64,000 bases of DNA, taken from Aromatoleum tolulyticum. GTDB taxonomy: Bacteria > Pseudomonadota > Gammaproteobacteria > Burkholderiales > Rhodocyclaceae. Below are positions 43,720 to 52,569 of this stretch, one piece after another; position 1 is the first letter of the stretch; every line of letters begins with the position of its first letter. The translations under genes and the position numbers were made by a program. The notes beneath the pieces are model-generated. The model was given only the letters and a program-made list of their open reading frames with translations, was not told the DNA's origin and did no database searches. The DNA is taken from assembly GCF_900156155.1 (NCBI RefSeq), contig NZ_FTMD01000006.1:186001-250000 (forward strand). The letters run 5' to 3'.

Positions 43720-44871
43720 ATGCAACGACCGATGAAGCAGGGCTATCTCGTCATTACCGAACTGTTCCTGCCGACCAAGGGCGGAACCGCCGTCTGGTTC
43801 GACGAAGTCTACCGGCGTCTGGGGGGGAAGGAGATTGCCATCGTCACTGCCGCAGTGCCAGGCGATGCCGCTCATGATGCCGATCACCCCAATGCCGTCC
43901 ACCGCGTCGGCCTGCGCCGCGTGCGCTGGTTGCGGCCCGAATCGCTCGGCATGTACCTCAAGCTCTTCGCAAAGTCTCTCGCGCTGGCCTTGCGTCAGCG
44001 CTTCGATGCGGTCCACGCCGGTCGCGCGCTCCCGGAAGGGCTCGTCGCCTTGGGCGTCGCTCGCCTTACCGGCCGGCCGGTGGTCGTGTACGCGCATGGC
44101 GAGGAACTGACCGGCTGGGGGCACGGGAACAAGTTCAGGGTGATGTGCTTCGTCCTGCGGCACGCCGATCACGTCGTCGCCAACAGCAATTTCACCTGCG
44201 AGGTGCTCGCCGGTATGGGGGTCTCCCGCGAGCGGATCGTCATCATCAACCCCGGGGTCGATATCCAGCGTTTCCGCCCCGGCCTCCCGTTCCAGGATCT
44301 CCGCGACGGCATCGGGCTGCCGCGCGGCGCGCGCCTGCTGCTGTCGGTGGGACGACTCAGCCGGCGCAAGGGGTTCGATACGGTGATCCGCTGCCTGCCG
44401 GCCCTGCGCGCTGCGGGGCATGACGTGCATTATGCGATCGTGGGCATCGGCGAAGATCGCGCCTATCTTCAAAGTGTGGCACGCGATGCCGGCGTGCAGG
44501 AGCACGTCCATCTGCTGGGGCACGTGGCCATGGACGATCTGCCGCGGTGGTACAACGCGTGCGACCTGTTCTTGCTCGTCAATCGCGATATCGATGGCGA
44601 TACGGAGGGCTTCGGGCTCGTCTTTCTCGAGGCGGCTGCCTGCGGCAAGGCCTCGATCGCGGGCAAGGCCGGTGGTACCGGATCCGCCGTGCTCGACGGG
44701 GTAACCGGAATCCGGGCCGACGGAGACGATCAGGCTGCCGTCGCGGAGGCGATCCGTCGCCTGCTTGAGGATGGGGCGCAACTCGACGCGCTGGCGCGGC
44801 AGGCGATGCAGAGGGCGCGCGGGGAGTTTGGCTGGGACGCGGTGGCAATCCGGACCCGGAGCGCCCTGTAG
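43720..44871 (+). CDS. glycosyltransferase family 4
   Basis: 383 aa from ATG 43720; ATG 43732 (MKQGYLVITELF) is the alternative. GT-B fold: N-terminal YLVITELFLPTKGGTAVWF, VVVYAHGEELTGWG in the acceptor half, IINPGVDIQRFRPG, then the donor half SVGRLSRRKGFDTVIRCLPAL and DTEGFGLVFLEAAACGKASIAGKAGG with the donor-binding Glu. Of the PimB/mannosyltransferase-like type. It overlaps nothing downstream; a TPR-like secreted protein gene follows after 37 bases. Confidence 0.93.
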   Translation: MQRPMKQGYLVITELFLPTKGGTAVWFDEVYRRLGGKEIAIVTAAVPGDAAHDADHPNAVHRVGLRRVRWLRPESLGMYLKLFAKSLALALRQRFDAVHAGRALPEGLVALGVARLTGRPVVVYAHGEELTGWGHGNKFRVMCFVLRHADHVVANSNFTCEVLAGMGVSRERIVIINPGVDIQRFRPGLPFQDLRDGIGLPRGARLLLSVGRLSRRKGFDTVIRCLPALRAAGHDVHYAIVGIGEDRAYLQSVARDAGVQEHVHLLGHVAMDDLPRWYNACDLFLLVNRDIDGDTEGFGLVFLEAAACGKASIAGKAGGTGSAVLDGVTGIRADGDDQAAVAEAIRRLLEDGAQLDALARQAMQRARGEFGWDAVAIRTRSAL

Positions 44872-44908
44872 GGCCGGCCGGGTGCAGGACTTTGGAGGAC
44901 TGACGACA

Positions 44909-45742
44909 ATGCTGGACGAAAAGAAGCTTGGGGTACTGCTTGCGCTCGCGGTCTTGGCCGCACCGGCAGGGGCTGTCGAGCCGTTCGCCAGAACTCAACA
45001 GGAAGAAGCGCTCTGTTCCACCTACGTGTATGGCGCTGGAGCCAAAGACCGGGGTAATCGCCGCGATTGGCAGCACATGCACCATTACTGCGATTGCATT
45101 CGGTTCCGCTATCGTGCGATTCGCACCATGGGTGACAAGACGACCTTCAGGTACAACCTCGAGAGCGCGATCGATGGTTGCGACTATGTTCTCCAGCATA
45201 CGACGCAGGCATTCAGCATGCGGCCGAAGGTCCATGTGGACAAGGGCAGGGCATTGAAGCTCAAGGGTGACAAGACATTGGCCGCGCAGGAATTCTCCAC
45301 CGCGATCGAGACCGACCCAACGGAGGTCAATGCCTTCAACGAACTTTCTCTGCTTCAGGAAGAAGGCGGAAAGAAGGCGGAGGCGCGCGAGACCATCGCA
45401 CGCGGACTGCGGCACAACCCCGAAGCCACGCTGCTGCAGAAGCGTTATCTGGAACTCGGTGGAAAGAAGCCCTTCCCCGAGCCGATTGCGCGCGTCGAGC
45501 CTGCCCCGGAAAAGAAGGCCGTGGAACCGGATGTGCCCGAGCCTCAAGGCTTGCCGCCCGTCGATCCGGTCATTCAGGTCGATGCAGATGCAGAACAACG
45601 GGATAAGTCGTCCGAGGGAGAGCAGGCAGGGCCGCCGGATGCAGCGAGCGCAGGCCGCTCCTGTCGTTTCTGCCCGCCGGAGGAGATCCAGCGCCGCTGG
45701 GTCGAGTCCTTCAAGTCAACGCAGGAGAAGAAGCCGGAGTAG
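44909..45742 (+). CDS. secreted TPR-like protein, unrecognised
   Basis: 277 aa from ATG 44909 with GGAGG upstream. A signal peptide ends near residue 23 (LAAPAGAV). The N-terminal part has several cysteines (YCDCIRFRYRAI). Two or three TPR-like helical repeats follow (KGDKTLAAQEFSTAIETDPTEV; GKKAEARETIARGLRHNPEA). The C-terminal third is Pro/Glu-rich, ending in CRFCPPEEIQRRW. It could be a periplasmic scaffold for the O-acylation or export machinery, but no family is recognised. Its 3' end overlaps the convergent sulfatase-like gene by 32 bases. Confidence 0.7.
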   Translation: MLDEKKLGVLLALAVLAAPAGAVEPFARTQQEEALCSTYVYGAGAKDRGNRRDWQHMHHYCDCIRFRYRAIRTMGDKTTFRYNLESAIDGCDYVLQHTTQAFSMRPKVHVDKGRALKLKGDKTLAAQEFSTAIETDPTEVNAFNELSLLQEEGGKKAEARETIARGLRHNPEATLLQKRYLELGGKKPFPEPIARVEPAPEKKAVEPDVPEPQGLPPVDPVIQVDADAEQRDKSSEGEQAGPPDAASAGRSCRFCPPEEIQRRWVESFKSTQEKKPE

Positions 45743-48700
45743 CCGTGGACGTGTTGTGATACGTCCGCAAATGGCGGCGTGCGACGGGGTCGCGCTCGAT
45801 CCAGTTGCGCAATTCGTGCCACAGCAGTTCCACCTGCTCGGGGTTCACTGCCGAGATGTCGTGCGTGCAGTCCGGGTCGGTCTCCACGTCGAACAGCGCC
45901 AGCCGCATGCCGCGTTCGAGAGGCTGATAGACGAGTTTCCACCGTCCGTGGCGCATCATGCGATCCTTGGCGATGATCACGCGATCCTTGTATTCCTGCC
46001 TGATCGACAGCGATCCGCTCGTTTCATTGGGGATATCCAGCAGTTCCAGCAGGTCCGGGTAGCTCAGATGATCCGGCGGCAATCCCGGAACGTGGGCGAT
46101 CCAGATGCCGGTTTCGTTGAAGGCCTTCAGACCGAGATCCAGGTGCGGGTCGTCCATCGCCGCGGCCAGTGAGACACCGTCGCATTTCACCGACGGAGCT
46201 TCGAGGAGGTCGAGCACGGTAGGCAGCAGGTCGATCGAGCGCACCACCTGATCGATCCGCAGGTGCCGCTTCTTGCGTGGATCGGCAATCACGAGCGGCA
46301 CTCGCGCGCTGAAATCGCCCACTGCCGAGTTACCCTGGCCCCAGGTGTCGTGCTCGAAAAACTCCATGCCGTGATCGCTGTACAGGACCACGATCGTGTT
46401 GTCGGCGAGGCCGCTGCTTTCCAGGTGGCTCATGATCTTGCCGACTTCATCGTCGAACTGCGATACGCAGCCGTCGTATAGCGCGAGGATCTGGTCGAGG
46501 TCGAATTCCTCGCGCGGCTCGCCTTGCCGCCGAATGATCTCGAATGGGTCCGTCAGTCGTGCCATGGCGAATTTCGACGCGCCGGCATAGTCGGGATCGG
46601 CATGGCGCAGGTAGAACGGGTATTCCGAGGCGAAAGGGGGGTGCGTCGTCGAGTAGAAGACGTTGAGCATGAACGGTTCGGCGGTGCTCGCGAGGCGCGA
46701 GATCAGCCGGCGGGTGCGTTGGCCCAGCTGGGTCGTCTGCGGCGTGCCGCCGAGGTAATGGATTTCCGGGACTAGCAGGCGGCCGATCCGGTTGTGCAGG
46801 AACACCGACAGGAACAGGCGGATGTCCTTCGGGCCCTGCCGGATCAGGTATTTCAGGTTCCACTGGTCCTCGGGGAGATCGAGGACGTCGAAACCGAGCG
46901 AGAACTTTCCGAGATCCGCACCGCACCAGTCGGAAACGGCCGCCGTCCGGTAGCCGAGCGCACGCAGGATCATCGGCAGCGCCTGGATTTCGAGCTGTGT
47001 CTCGTCATCGGCCACGAAGTTGTCGCGTATGCCATGCGTGTGGGGCCAGGTTCCCGTAAGCAGCGAGATCAGACTCGGTGCCGTCCTCGCGCATGGCACG
47101 TAGCAGGTGTCGAAGCGCGTGCCGCGCTCGGCCAGTGCGTCGATGTGCGGTGTCAGCGACTGACCGTTCCGCAACGCGCCGACGCGATCGGCACGAAGCG
47201 TGTCCGAGCCGATCAGGAGCAGGTTCGGACGAGCGCGCTGGTGCTGCACCGGTGTGTTGCCCTCCGGCTCCCACAGGGCGAACACGAACACGCCCCAGTA
47301 GCCGATCGCCAGGCTGGTCAAGGCCGCGGCGGATTCCCCGTGGCCGGTAACGGCGAGCGCAAGCACCAGCGCCGCGGCAAGTCCGGCGACGCCGACGGCT
47401 CCGAGCGACGCGGCCCGGCGGAGGCCGTCGGCGGACAACAGGCTCCACAGACGATGCAGGCGATCGGTTCGGTACTGCCATGAAGCCACGATCAACCCCG
47501 GGTTCTGCACGAGGGTGCGGCAGGTGAGGTAGCCGCTTGCGAGTGCGAGTGTCAGCAGCGCGCCCAGTCCCGTCCGCCACGGGGCGTACGGCATCCCCTG
47601 CGCATCGGCCGAGGCCGTCGCGACGACCGCCCCCGGCAGTGCGCAGAACAGGCCGACGGCGAAGGTCCATAGGCCCAGGCGGGCCATCGCGAACGGGAAA
47701 TAGGCGCGGTAGCGCTTGACGATTTCCTCGCGCAGCTGCGGTCCGGTCTGCGAGAAGTCGACGACCGATTTTGCGACCAGCGACAGCGCCAGCGCGACTG
47801 CAACCAGCGCTGCCGGCAGCAGCGCGTCCATCACCCGCGGCCAGGCCAGATGTGCGGCGACCACGAAGCCCGTGATGCCGAGCAGCCCTGCCAGCGCAAG
47901 GCTGGTCTGCACCGGCAGCCAAGGGAGACGGGCGCGCCGGCGCCGATGCCGCGCGGCCTCGCGCATGCCGCTCACCTCGCCGAGGGCCGAAGCAATCCGC
48001 ACGAGGTAGAAGCGCCGCGCCTGCGCGTTCAGTGCGAGTGCGCAGCCGCTTGCATAGCTGGCGACCTTGCGCCACATGTACAGCGGCACGCCGCTTTCCG
48101 TGCGGCGAAAACGCATCACCGACTTGGAGCGGTGGAAGCCCTTGCGCATCAGGTAGGACAGCGTCAGCCGCTCGCCGTCGACGAAGTGGTACTGGACGAT
48201 CGCCGGCGCGTAGCGCAGGGTCGCCCCGCCACGCAGCGCCCGCCGGATCCATTCGAGATCCTCGGCCCCGCCGAGGTCGTGCCCGGTCGGACCCAGTTCG
48301 GTCAGGAACGGCCCGGTTGCGCGGATCACGTCCGTATGCGCGACGAGATTGCCGCCGCCGGGAATCGCGCCGTCGAGGTCGACCTGCATCGGCGTGTCGC
48401 CCTGGTCGTAGCGCGGCACCGGGAGCGGATAGATGCGATAGGGGCCGTCGTCGTGCACCCACTCGGGTTCGGTGCCGTCCCAGTCCGGCAGGATTCGCCC
48501 GCAGATCAGACCCGCCTCGGGCCACTTGCGCACCGCGTTCGCAATCTCGACCAGGTAATCGCTGTCGACCCGGTGATCGTCATCGACGAAGGCCACGACG
48601 CGACCGCTCACCTGCGGCAGCGCCCGGTTCAGGGCGTGGGATTTGCCCGGAGTGGGTTCCGCGATCCAGTCCAGCGGCAGGAGCTCGTCACCGATCCGGT

Positions 48701-48911
48701 AGTAGTTGGCGAGGAGGTCATGCGTGCCGTCGGTGCACGCATTTGCCACGACCAGCAGCCGCACCTCGGTATCGGGCGGCCGGTGAGCCGCATTCAGCGA
48801 GGCGATGACCCGTTCCAGCAACTCGACGCGGTTGTGCGTGCAAATCAGGACCGTCAGGCTCATCCCCGCCGTTGTTGTCGCCCCGCCGTTCGTCATGTCC
48901 GCTTCACTCAT
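45711..48911 (-). CDS. fusion: family 2 glycosyltransferase - membrane region - sulfatase-like domain
   Basis: 1066 aa. Residues about 18-330 form a GT-A family 2 glycosyltransferase (LTVLICTHNRVELLERV; the DDDH metal motif; LGGAEDLEWIRR). A membrane region (about 330-560) has roughly seven helices. Residues about 565-1050 are an alkaline phosphatase/sulfatase-superfamily domain (NLLLIGSDTLRADRVG; YSDHGMEFFEHD with metal ligands). The residue aligned to the sulfatase formylglycine Cys is Thr610 (RTAPSLISLLTG), and the usual Arg is Leu, so phospho-transfer or hydrolysis is likelier than arylsulfatase chemistry. The start may also be ATG 48896 or 48863. Confidence 0.85.
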   Translation of the reverse strand: MSEADMTNGGATTTAGMSLTVLICTHNRVELLERVIASLNAAHRPPDTEVRLLVVANACTDGTHDLLANYYRIGDELLPLDWIAEPTPGKSHALNRALPQVSGRVVAFVDDDHRVDSDYLVEIANAVRKWPEAGLICGRILPDWDGTEPEWVHDDGPYRIYPLPVPRYDQGDTPMQVDLDGAIPGGGNLVAHTDVIRATGPFLTELGPTGHDLGGAEDLEWIRRALRGGATLRYAPAIVQYHFVDGERLTLSYLMRKGFHRSKSVMRFRRTESGVPLYMWRKVASYASGCALALNAQARRFYLVRIASALGEVSGMREAARHRRRRARLPWLPVQTSLALAGLLGITGFVVAAHLAWPRVMDALLPAALVAVALALSLVAKSVVDFSQTGPQLREEIVKRYRAYFPFAMARLGLWTFAVGLFCALPGAVVATASADAQGMPYAPWRTGLGALLTLALASGYLTCRTLVQNPGLIVASWQYRTDRLHRLWSLLSADGLRRAASLGAVGVAGLAAALVLALAVTGHGESAAALTSLAIGYWGVFVFALWEPEGNTPVQHQRARPNLLLIGSDTLRADRVGALRNGQSLTPHIDALAERGTRFDTCYVPCARTAPSLISLLTGTWPHTHGIRDNFVADDETQLEIQALPMILRALGYRTAAVSDWCGADLGKFSLGFDVLDLPEDQWNLKYLIRQGPKDIRLFLSVFLHNRIGRLLVPEIHYLGGTPQTTQLGQRTRRLISRLASTAEPFMLNVFYSTTHPPFASEYPFYLRHADPDYAGASKFAMARLTDPFEIIRRQGEPREEFDLDQILALYDGCVSQFDDEVGKIMSHLESSGLADNTIVVLYSDHGMEFFEHDTWGQGNSAVGDFSARVPLVIADPRKKRHLRIDQVVRSIDLLPTVLDLLEAPSVKCDGVSLAAAMDDPHLDLGLKAFNETGIWIAHVPGLPPDHLSYPDLLELLDIPNETSGSLSIRQEYKDRVIIAKDRMMRHGRWKLVYQPLERGMRLALFDVETDPDCTHDISAVNPEQVELLWHELRNWIERDPVARRHLRTYHNTSTATPASSPALT

Positions 48912-48927
48912 TTCGCCGATTCACGCA

Positions 48928-49833
48928 TCAGATCCGCTGTCCCGTCAGCATGGCCAGCGCGAGACTGATCGCCAGCCGGCCGCGTTCGAGCGGCGACACC
49001 CACAGGGCGGTCAGGACGTCGCGCAGAGCAGCCCCCCGTCGCCCGTCGCGATAGGCCCATTTCGCATAGTCGCAAAGCGTTCCCGCATAGACCTTGCGCC
49101 AGAACGCGTCGCGCAGTTCCTCCGGCAGCAGATTGCGATTCTTGCCGATCATCGTCAGGGCGCCGCGGCGCATCGCCTCGAAATTGCGGCTCACGCTGTC
49201 GGGGCGGCGCAGCACCACGACCATCGGCTCGTCAATGCAGGCGAAACCGCCGTGAGCGGCGAGGCGGATCCAGAGATCGGTATCCTCGGCGCCGGCGAGC
49301 GTCTCGTCGAAGCCCCCGAGCCTTGTGACGAGGTCACGCCGCGCCAGCACGGCCGATGCCCCCCCTGCCACCGCCGTATGATTCTCGAACACCTCCGCGA
49401 CATCGGCGGTCCGCCCCTGCGCGCCACGCCACTCGCCGAGTGTCCTGCCCTGCAGGTCTTCGATCGTCGCGACGGCGGCGCAAAACGCCAGTTCCGGGTG
49501 ACTGCCGAGCATCGCGACCTGGCGAGCAAGTTTGTATGGCAGCCAGCGATCGTCGGCGTCGAGAAACGCGAGGTAGAGTCCCCTTGCCGCGCGGATGCCG
49601 GCATTGCGTGCGCTGCTCATGCCGCCGTTCGGCTTCGTGACGACCTGCAGGCGGTCTGCGTACGTCGCCAGCACCGCGGCCGTATCGTCCGTGCTGCCGT
49701 CATCGACGACGATCAGCTCGAAGTCGCGATACTCCTGCGCGAATACGCTGTCGATGGCCCTGCCGACGCACCATGCGGCGTTCCAGGCCGGGATGATCAC
49801 GCTGACCGTCGGCGTCTCAGTCGTTCGGGTCAT
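48928..49833 (-). CDS. glycosyltransferase family 2
   Basis: 301 aa, GT-A fold. Opening VSVIIPAWNAAWCVGRAIDSVFAQ is typical, with VDDGSTDDTAAVL (nucleotide binding) and FLDADDRWLP (DxD-type metal site) at about residues 40-98. A later GGFDETLAGAEDTDLWIRLA holds the catalytic-base-type ED. The start overlaps the sulfotransferase stop by 17 bases. It belongs to the minus-strand ABC-exporter operon; the transferred sugar is unknown. Confidence 0.93.
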   Translation of the reverse strand: MTRTTETPTVSVIIPAWNAAWCVGRAIDSVFAQEYRDFELIVVDDGSTDDTAAVLATYADRLQVVTKPNGGMSSARNAGIRAARGLYLAFLDADDRWLPYKLARQVAMLGSHPELAFCAAVATIEDLQGRTLGEWRGAQGRTADVAEVFENHTAVAGGASAVLARRDLVTRLGGFDETLAGAEDTDLWIRLAAHGGFACIDEPMVVVLRRPDSVSRNFEAMRRGALTMIGKNRNLLPEELRDAFWRKVYAGTLCDYAKWAYRDGRRGAALRDVLTALWVSPLERGRLAISLALAMLTGQRI

Positions 49834-50779
49834 AGCCCATTTCCCGCATCAGCGGCGTGATCAGCGGGAGGATGCGCTCGATCGCCGCCGGGTTGTGTTC
49901 CTTCCACTTCTGCGGGCAGGGCGCGCCCTTGACGATGCTCGTCGGGCGGCTTGTCAGACTCGCGCAGCGCGCCTGCATGGGTTCGTCGAACGGGATATCG
50001 AGGCGCGCGAAGGCCTCGCGAAACATCTCCACGGGGCGTTCGAACAGATCCTCGTAGCGCAGCCGTATCCATTGTGCAGGGGGGATCGCGCGCGAAGCGT
50101 CGAGCGCCAGCCGATTCGCCGTCACCCACTGCCAGGCGCACACCTCCTCCAGCCTTGCGGTGTTGTAGTCGCGCCAGCCGGGCGGGATGAAGAAATGCCA
50201 TTCATGGAACTCGCCGCCGTTGATCGCCACCGGCACCGGCGACGGCCCGAAGTTGCGCTCCAGTCCGAATCCCCCATCGACGCGCCCGAGGCGCCAGCCG
50301 TCGATCATCGAGCTGACGTTGTCGCGCCCGTCGCGCTGGATGAAGACGAACTTCGCCTGCGGGAATAGGGTATGCAGATAGGCCACGCGCAGCGTGTTGA
50401 TGCAGGTCTTGTCGAGCACCGGGCCGGCGCCGAGCCGGGCATAGAAATGGGCCAGCGCGCGGTCGCGGTGCTCGGGACGGGCGTCCTCCGCACCGGCTGC
50501 CTCGGACTTCCAGCCGTTGTTGAGCGGACCGTACAGGCTGTTCCAGAACTGCGGAATTTCATAATCGAAATGCAGGAATTGGCCCGACGCGGCGATGGTT
50601 TGGAAAGTGACTGTCGTGCCCGAGCGCGAGCAGCCGATGATGAATACCGGATCGGGCATCGCCGGCCGCAGCACCGACCAGGCGAACTCCTTCGCCCGCC
50701 AGCCGAGCAGGCGCAGGTTCTTGTCGCGCACTTCGCGGTCGAGGAGCTTGGGCAGGCTGCTCAGATGGGGCAGGGGCAT
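49817..50779 (-). CDS. sulfotransferase family protein
   Basis: 320 aa. The PAPS 5'-phosphosulfate loop is visible as FIIGCSRSGTTVTFQ near residue 50, and the 3'-phosphate region as KFVFIQRDGRDNVSSMIDGW (about 125-144). Late residues LRYEDLFERPVEMFREAFARL are typical of cytosolic sulfotransferases. It would transfer sulfate from PAPS to the polysaccharide or its lipid precursor. The neighbouring glycosyltransferases on both sides support a glycan substrate. It starts 27 bases downstream of the preceding gene's stop (reading on the minus strand). Confidence 0.88.
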   Translation of the reverse strand: MPLPHLSSLPKLLDREVRDKNLRLLGWRAKEFAWSVLRPAMPDPVFIIGCSRSGTTVTFQTIAASGQFLHFDYEIPQFWNSLYGPLNNGWKSEAAGAEDARPEHRDRALAHFYARLGAGPVLDKTCINTLRVAYLHTLFPQAKFVFIQRDGRDNVSSMIDGWRLGRVDGGFGLERNFGPSPVPVAINGGEFHEWHFFIPPGWRDYNTARLEEVCAWQWVTANRLALDASRAIPPAQWIRLRYEDLFERPVEMFREAFARLDIPFDEPMQARCASLTSRPTSIVKGAPCPQKWKEHNPAAIERILPLITPLMREMGYDPND

Positions 50780-50806
50780 GGAGTGATCGTCCGTTGCGCT
50801 TGCGAC

Positions 50807-51778
50807 TCAATTTCGGTGACGCCGTGCCTGCCAAAGGCCCTGAAACACGCCGAGAAAGTGGCAGACGACGATCTCCCGATTGAAGGCCTCGTCGCCGCTG
50901 GCGGTGAAGTGGCCGGCGACGGCACGCCCGACGGCGCGCAGGAATTGCGGAAACAGGTAGAGCGGAATATTGAACAGCCTGCGCGTGCCGGGCATGCCCA
51001 GGTGGATCGCCTGATTGCGGCTGTTGTGCAGCCGCCAGCGGCGGAAATAGCGCTTCGTCAGGCGGAACGCCTCAACCTTGTGATGCACGCGCGAAGCGCC
51101 GAGAAACACGACCTTGAAGCCGGCTTCCAGTATCCGCGCGAACAGTTCGCCGTCTTCCCCTGCCGCGAGCACGGCGCCCTTGCGCCCGCGCCCGGTGTCG
51201 AATCCGCCGATGCGATTGAACACGCTCCGGTGGACGGCCATGTTGGCCCCGAACGGCGCATCGGCCGCATGCGTAATCGGGTACTCGTCGTTGCGTGCGG
51301 CGCGGATCGCCAGGAAGCCGTGAAAACGCTCCGTCAGCCAGGGCGGCGGCGGGGCGCCCCAGATCGGCGCCACGTATCCGCCGCACGCGTCGGCGTGATG
51401 CCGCCCCAGACCGTCCAGCGTGGCCTCCAGCCAGTCCGCTTCGGGCAGCACGTCATCGTCGGTAAACAGCAGCACATCGCCGTGAGCGGCCGCGATACCG
51501 CGATTGCGCGCGCAGGATAGCCCCTGCTGCGGTTCGAACTCGTAGCGCAACTGCGGCCAGTCGCGTTGGGCAGATTCGACTTCCGCGCGGGTGCCGTCGC
51601 TGGAATTGTTGTCCACGACCACCACTTCCCAGCGCCGCCCTGCGGACATCTGCTGCGCGCGCAAGGCCCGCAGCGTGTCGCGCAGCGATGCGGCGCGATT
51701 GTAGGTGCAGACGATCACCGAAGCATCCATGTGCGTGGCGTCGGTGTCCGGCTCCGCGGCCGCCGCTGCGGGGCTCAT
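50807..51778 (-). CDS. glycosyltransferase family 2
   Basis: 323 aa from ATG 51778, coupled (ATGA) to the deacetylase stop; ATG 51730 (MDASVIVCTYNRA) is a plausible later start because the first 16 residues are Ala/Asp rich. GT-A fold: VVVDNNSSDGTRAEV, then LFTDDDVLPEADWL with the metal-binding DDD, and FGANMAVHRSVFNRIGGFD. The C-terminal KRYFRRWRLHNSRN is basic and could bind membrane. The donor is unknown. Confidence 0.92.
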   Translation of the reverse strand: MSPAAAAAEPDTDATHMDASVIVCTYNRAASLRDTLRALRAQQMSAGRRWEVVVVDNNSSDGTRAEVESAQRDWPQLRYEFEPQQGLSCARNRGIAAAHGDVLLFTDDDVLPEADWLEATLDGLGRHHADACGGYVAPIWGAPPPPWLTERFHGFLAIRAARNDEYPITHAADAPFGANMAVHRSVFNRIGGFDTGRGRKGAVLAAGEDGELFARILEAGFKVVFLGASRVHHKVEAFRLTKRYFRRWRLHNSRNQAIHLGMPGTRRLFNIPLYLFPQFLRAVGRAVAGHFTASGDEAFNREIVVCHFLGVFQGLWQARRHRN

Positions 51779-52569
51779 CGCGCCATCCCCGGTAGTCGGC
51801 TCGCCACTCGCCGCAGGCGATAACCGAGCATGTTGCCGAGACTGCCATCGTTGCTGCCGAGGCGGATCTTGCGCAGCAGCATCGCAGCCGAGTCCGTGCC
51901 AAACACGTCCAGGCGACGGATACGGAAGCGATCGACATCCGGCCGGTTGAACCCCGGTTGCGTGGCGAAGGCCGCCGTGTACCCGGCGTTGCGGGAGGCC
52001 ACTTCGACGCGCTCATCGACTTGCCCGAAGGGGTAGGCGAGATAGCGCACTTCCGCGCGCAGCAGTTCCGACAGCGTTTCGCGCGATCCCCGCAACTCGT
52101 CCCTCAGTGCGTCGTCGTCCAATGCAGGCAGGCGGCGATGGCTGCGCGTATGGGACTGGAAGCTGCAGCCGCGTTGCTGCATGTCATGGATTTCGTCGGC
52201 GTCGAGCAGCGGGTAGGTTCCCGCTTCCGGATCCGATCCACGCATCCATGCGTTCTCCCCGCCGATCTGGTCGCTGACGAGAAACACGGTGAAGGGCCAG
52301 GCCAATTGTTCGAGCACCGGCACGGCGTTTTCGCGCACCCCGCGGAAACCGTCGTCGAACGTGATCAGCAGCGCCCCCTCTGGAAGCGACTGCCCCCCCT
52401 GAAGCCACGCGACGAATGCGTCGATGCCGATCGCCCGGAAGCCCGCGTGCGCGACCGCCCGCATGTGGGCAGTGAAATTGGCTGCCGAGATTGCATAACG
52501 GGCCTCCCGTGCATCGCGGACGTCGCCGACGCGGTGGTACATCAACACTGGAACACGCGCGGCGTTCAT
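51775..52569 (-). CDS. polysaccharide deacetylase (CE4)
   Basis: 264 aa. PVLMYHRVGDV is the family start, followed by LLITFDDGFRG with the catalytic and metal Asp residues at about 71-75, SHTRSHRRLPAL with the SHTxxH metal motif, and YLAYPFGQVDERV. The NodB region is complete, and no signal peptide is visible. It may deacetylate an amino sugar in this second polymer. It is coupled by four-base overlaps to the glycosyltransferases on both sides. Confidence 0.93.
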   Translation of the reverse strand: MNAARVPVLMYHRVGDVRDAREARYAISAANFTAHMRAVAHAGFRAIGIDAFVAWLQGGQSLPEGALLITFDDGFRGVRENAVPVLEQLAWPFTVFLVSDQIGGENAWMRGSDPEAGTYPLLDADEIHDMQQRGCSFQSHTRSHRRLPALDDDALRDELRGSRETLSELLRAEVRYLAYPFGQVDERVEVASRNAGYTAAFATQPGFNRPDVDRFRIRRLDVFGTDSAAMLLRKIRLGSNDGSLGNMLGYRLRRVASRLPGMAR

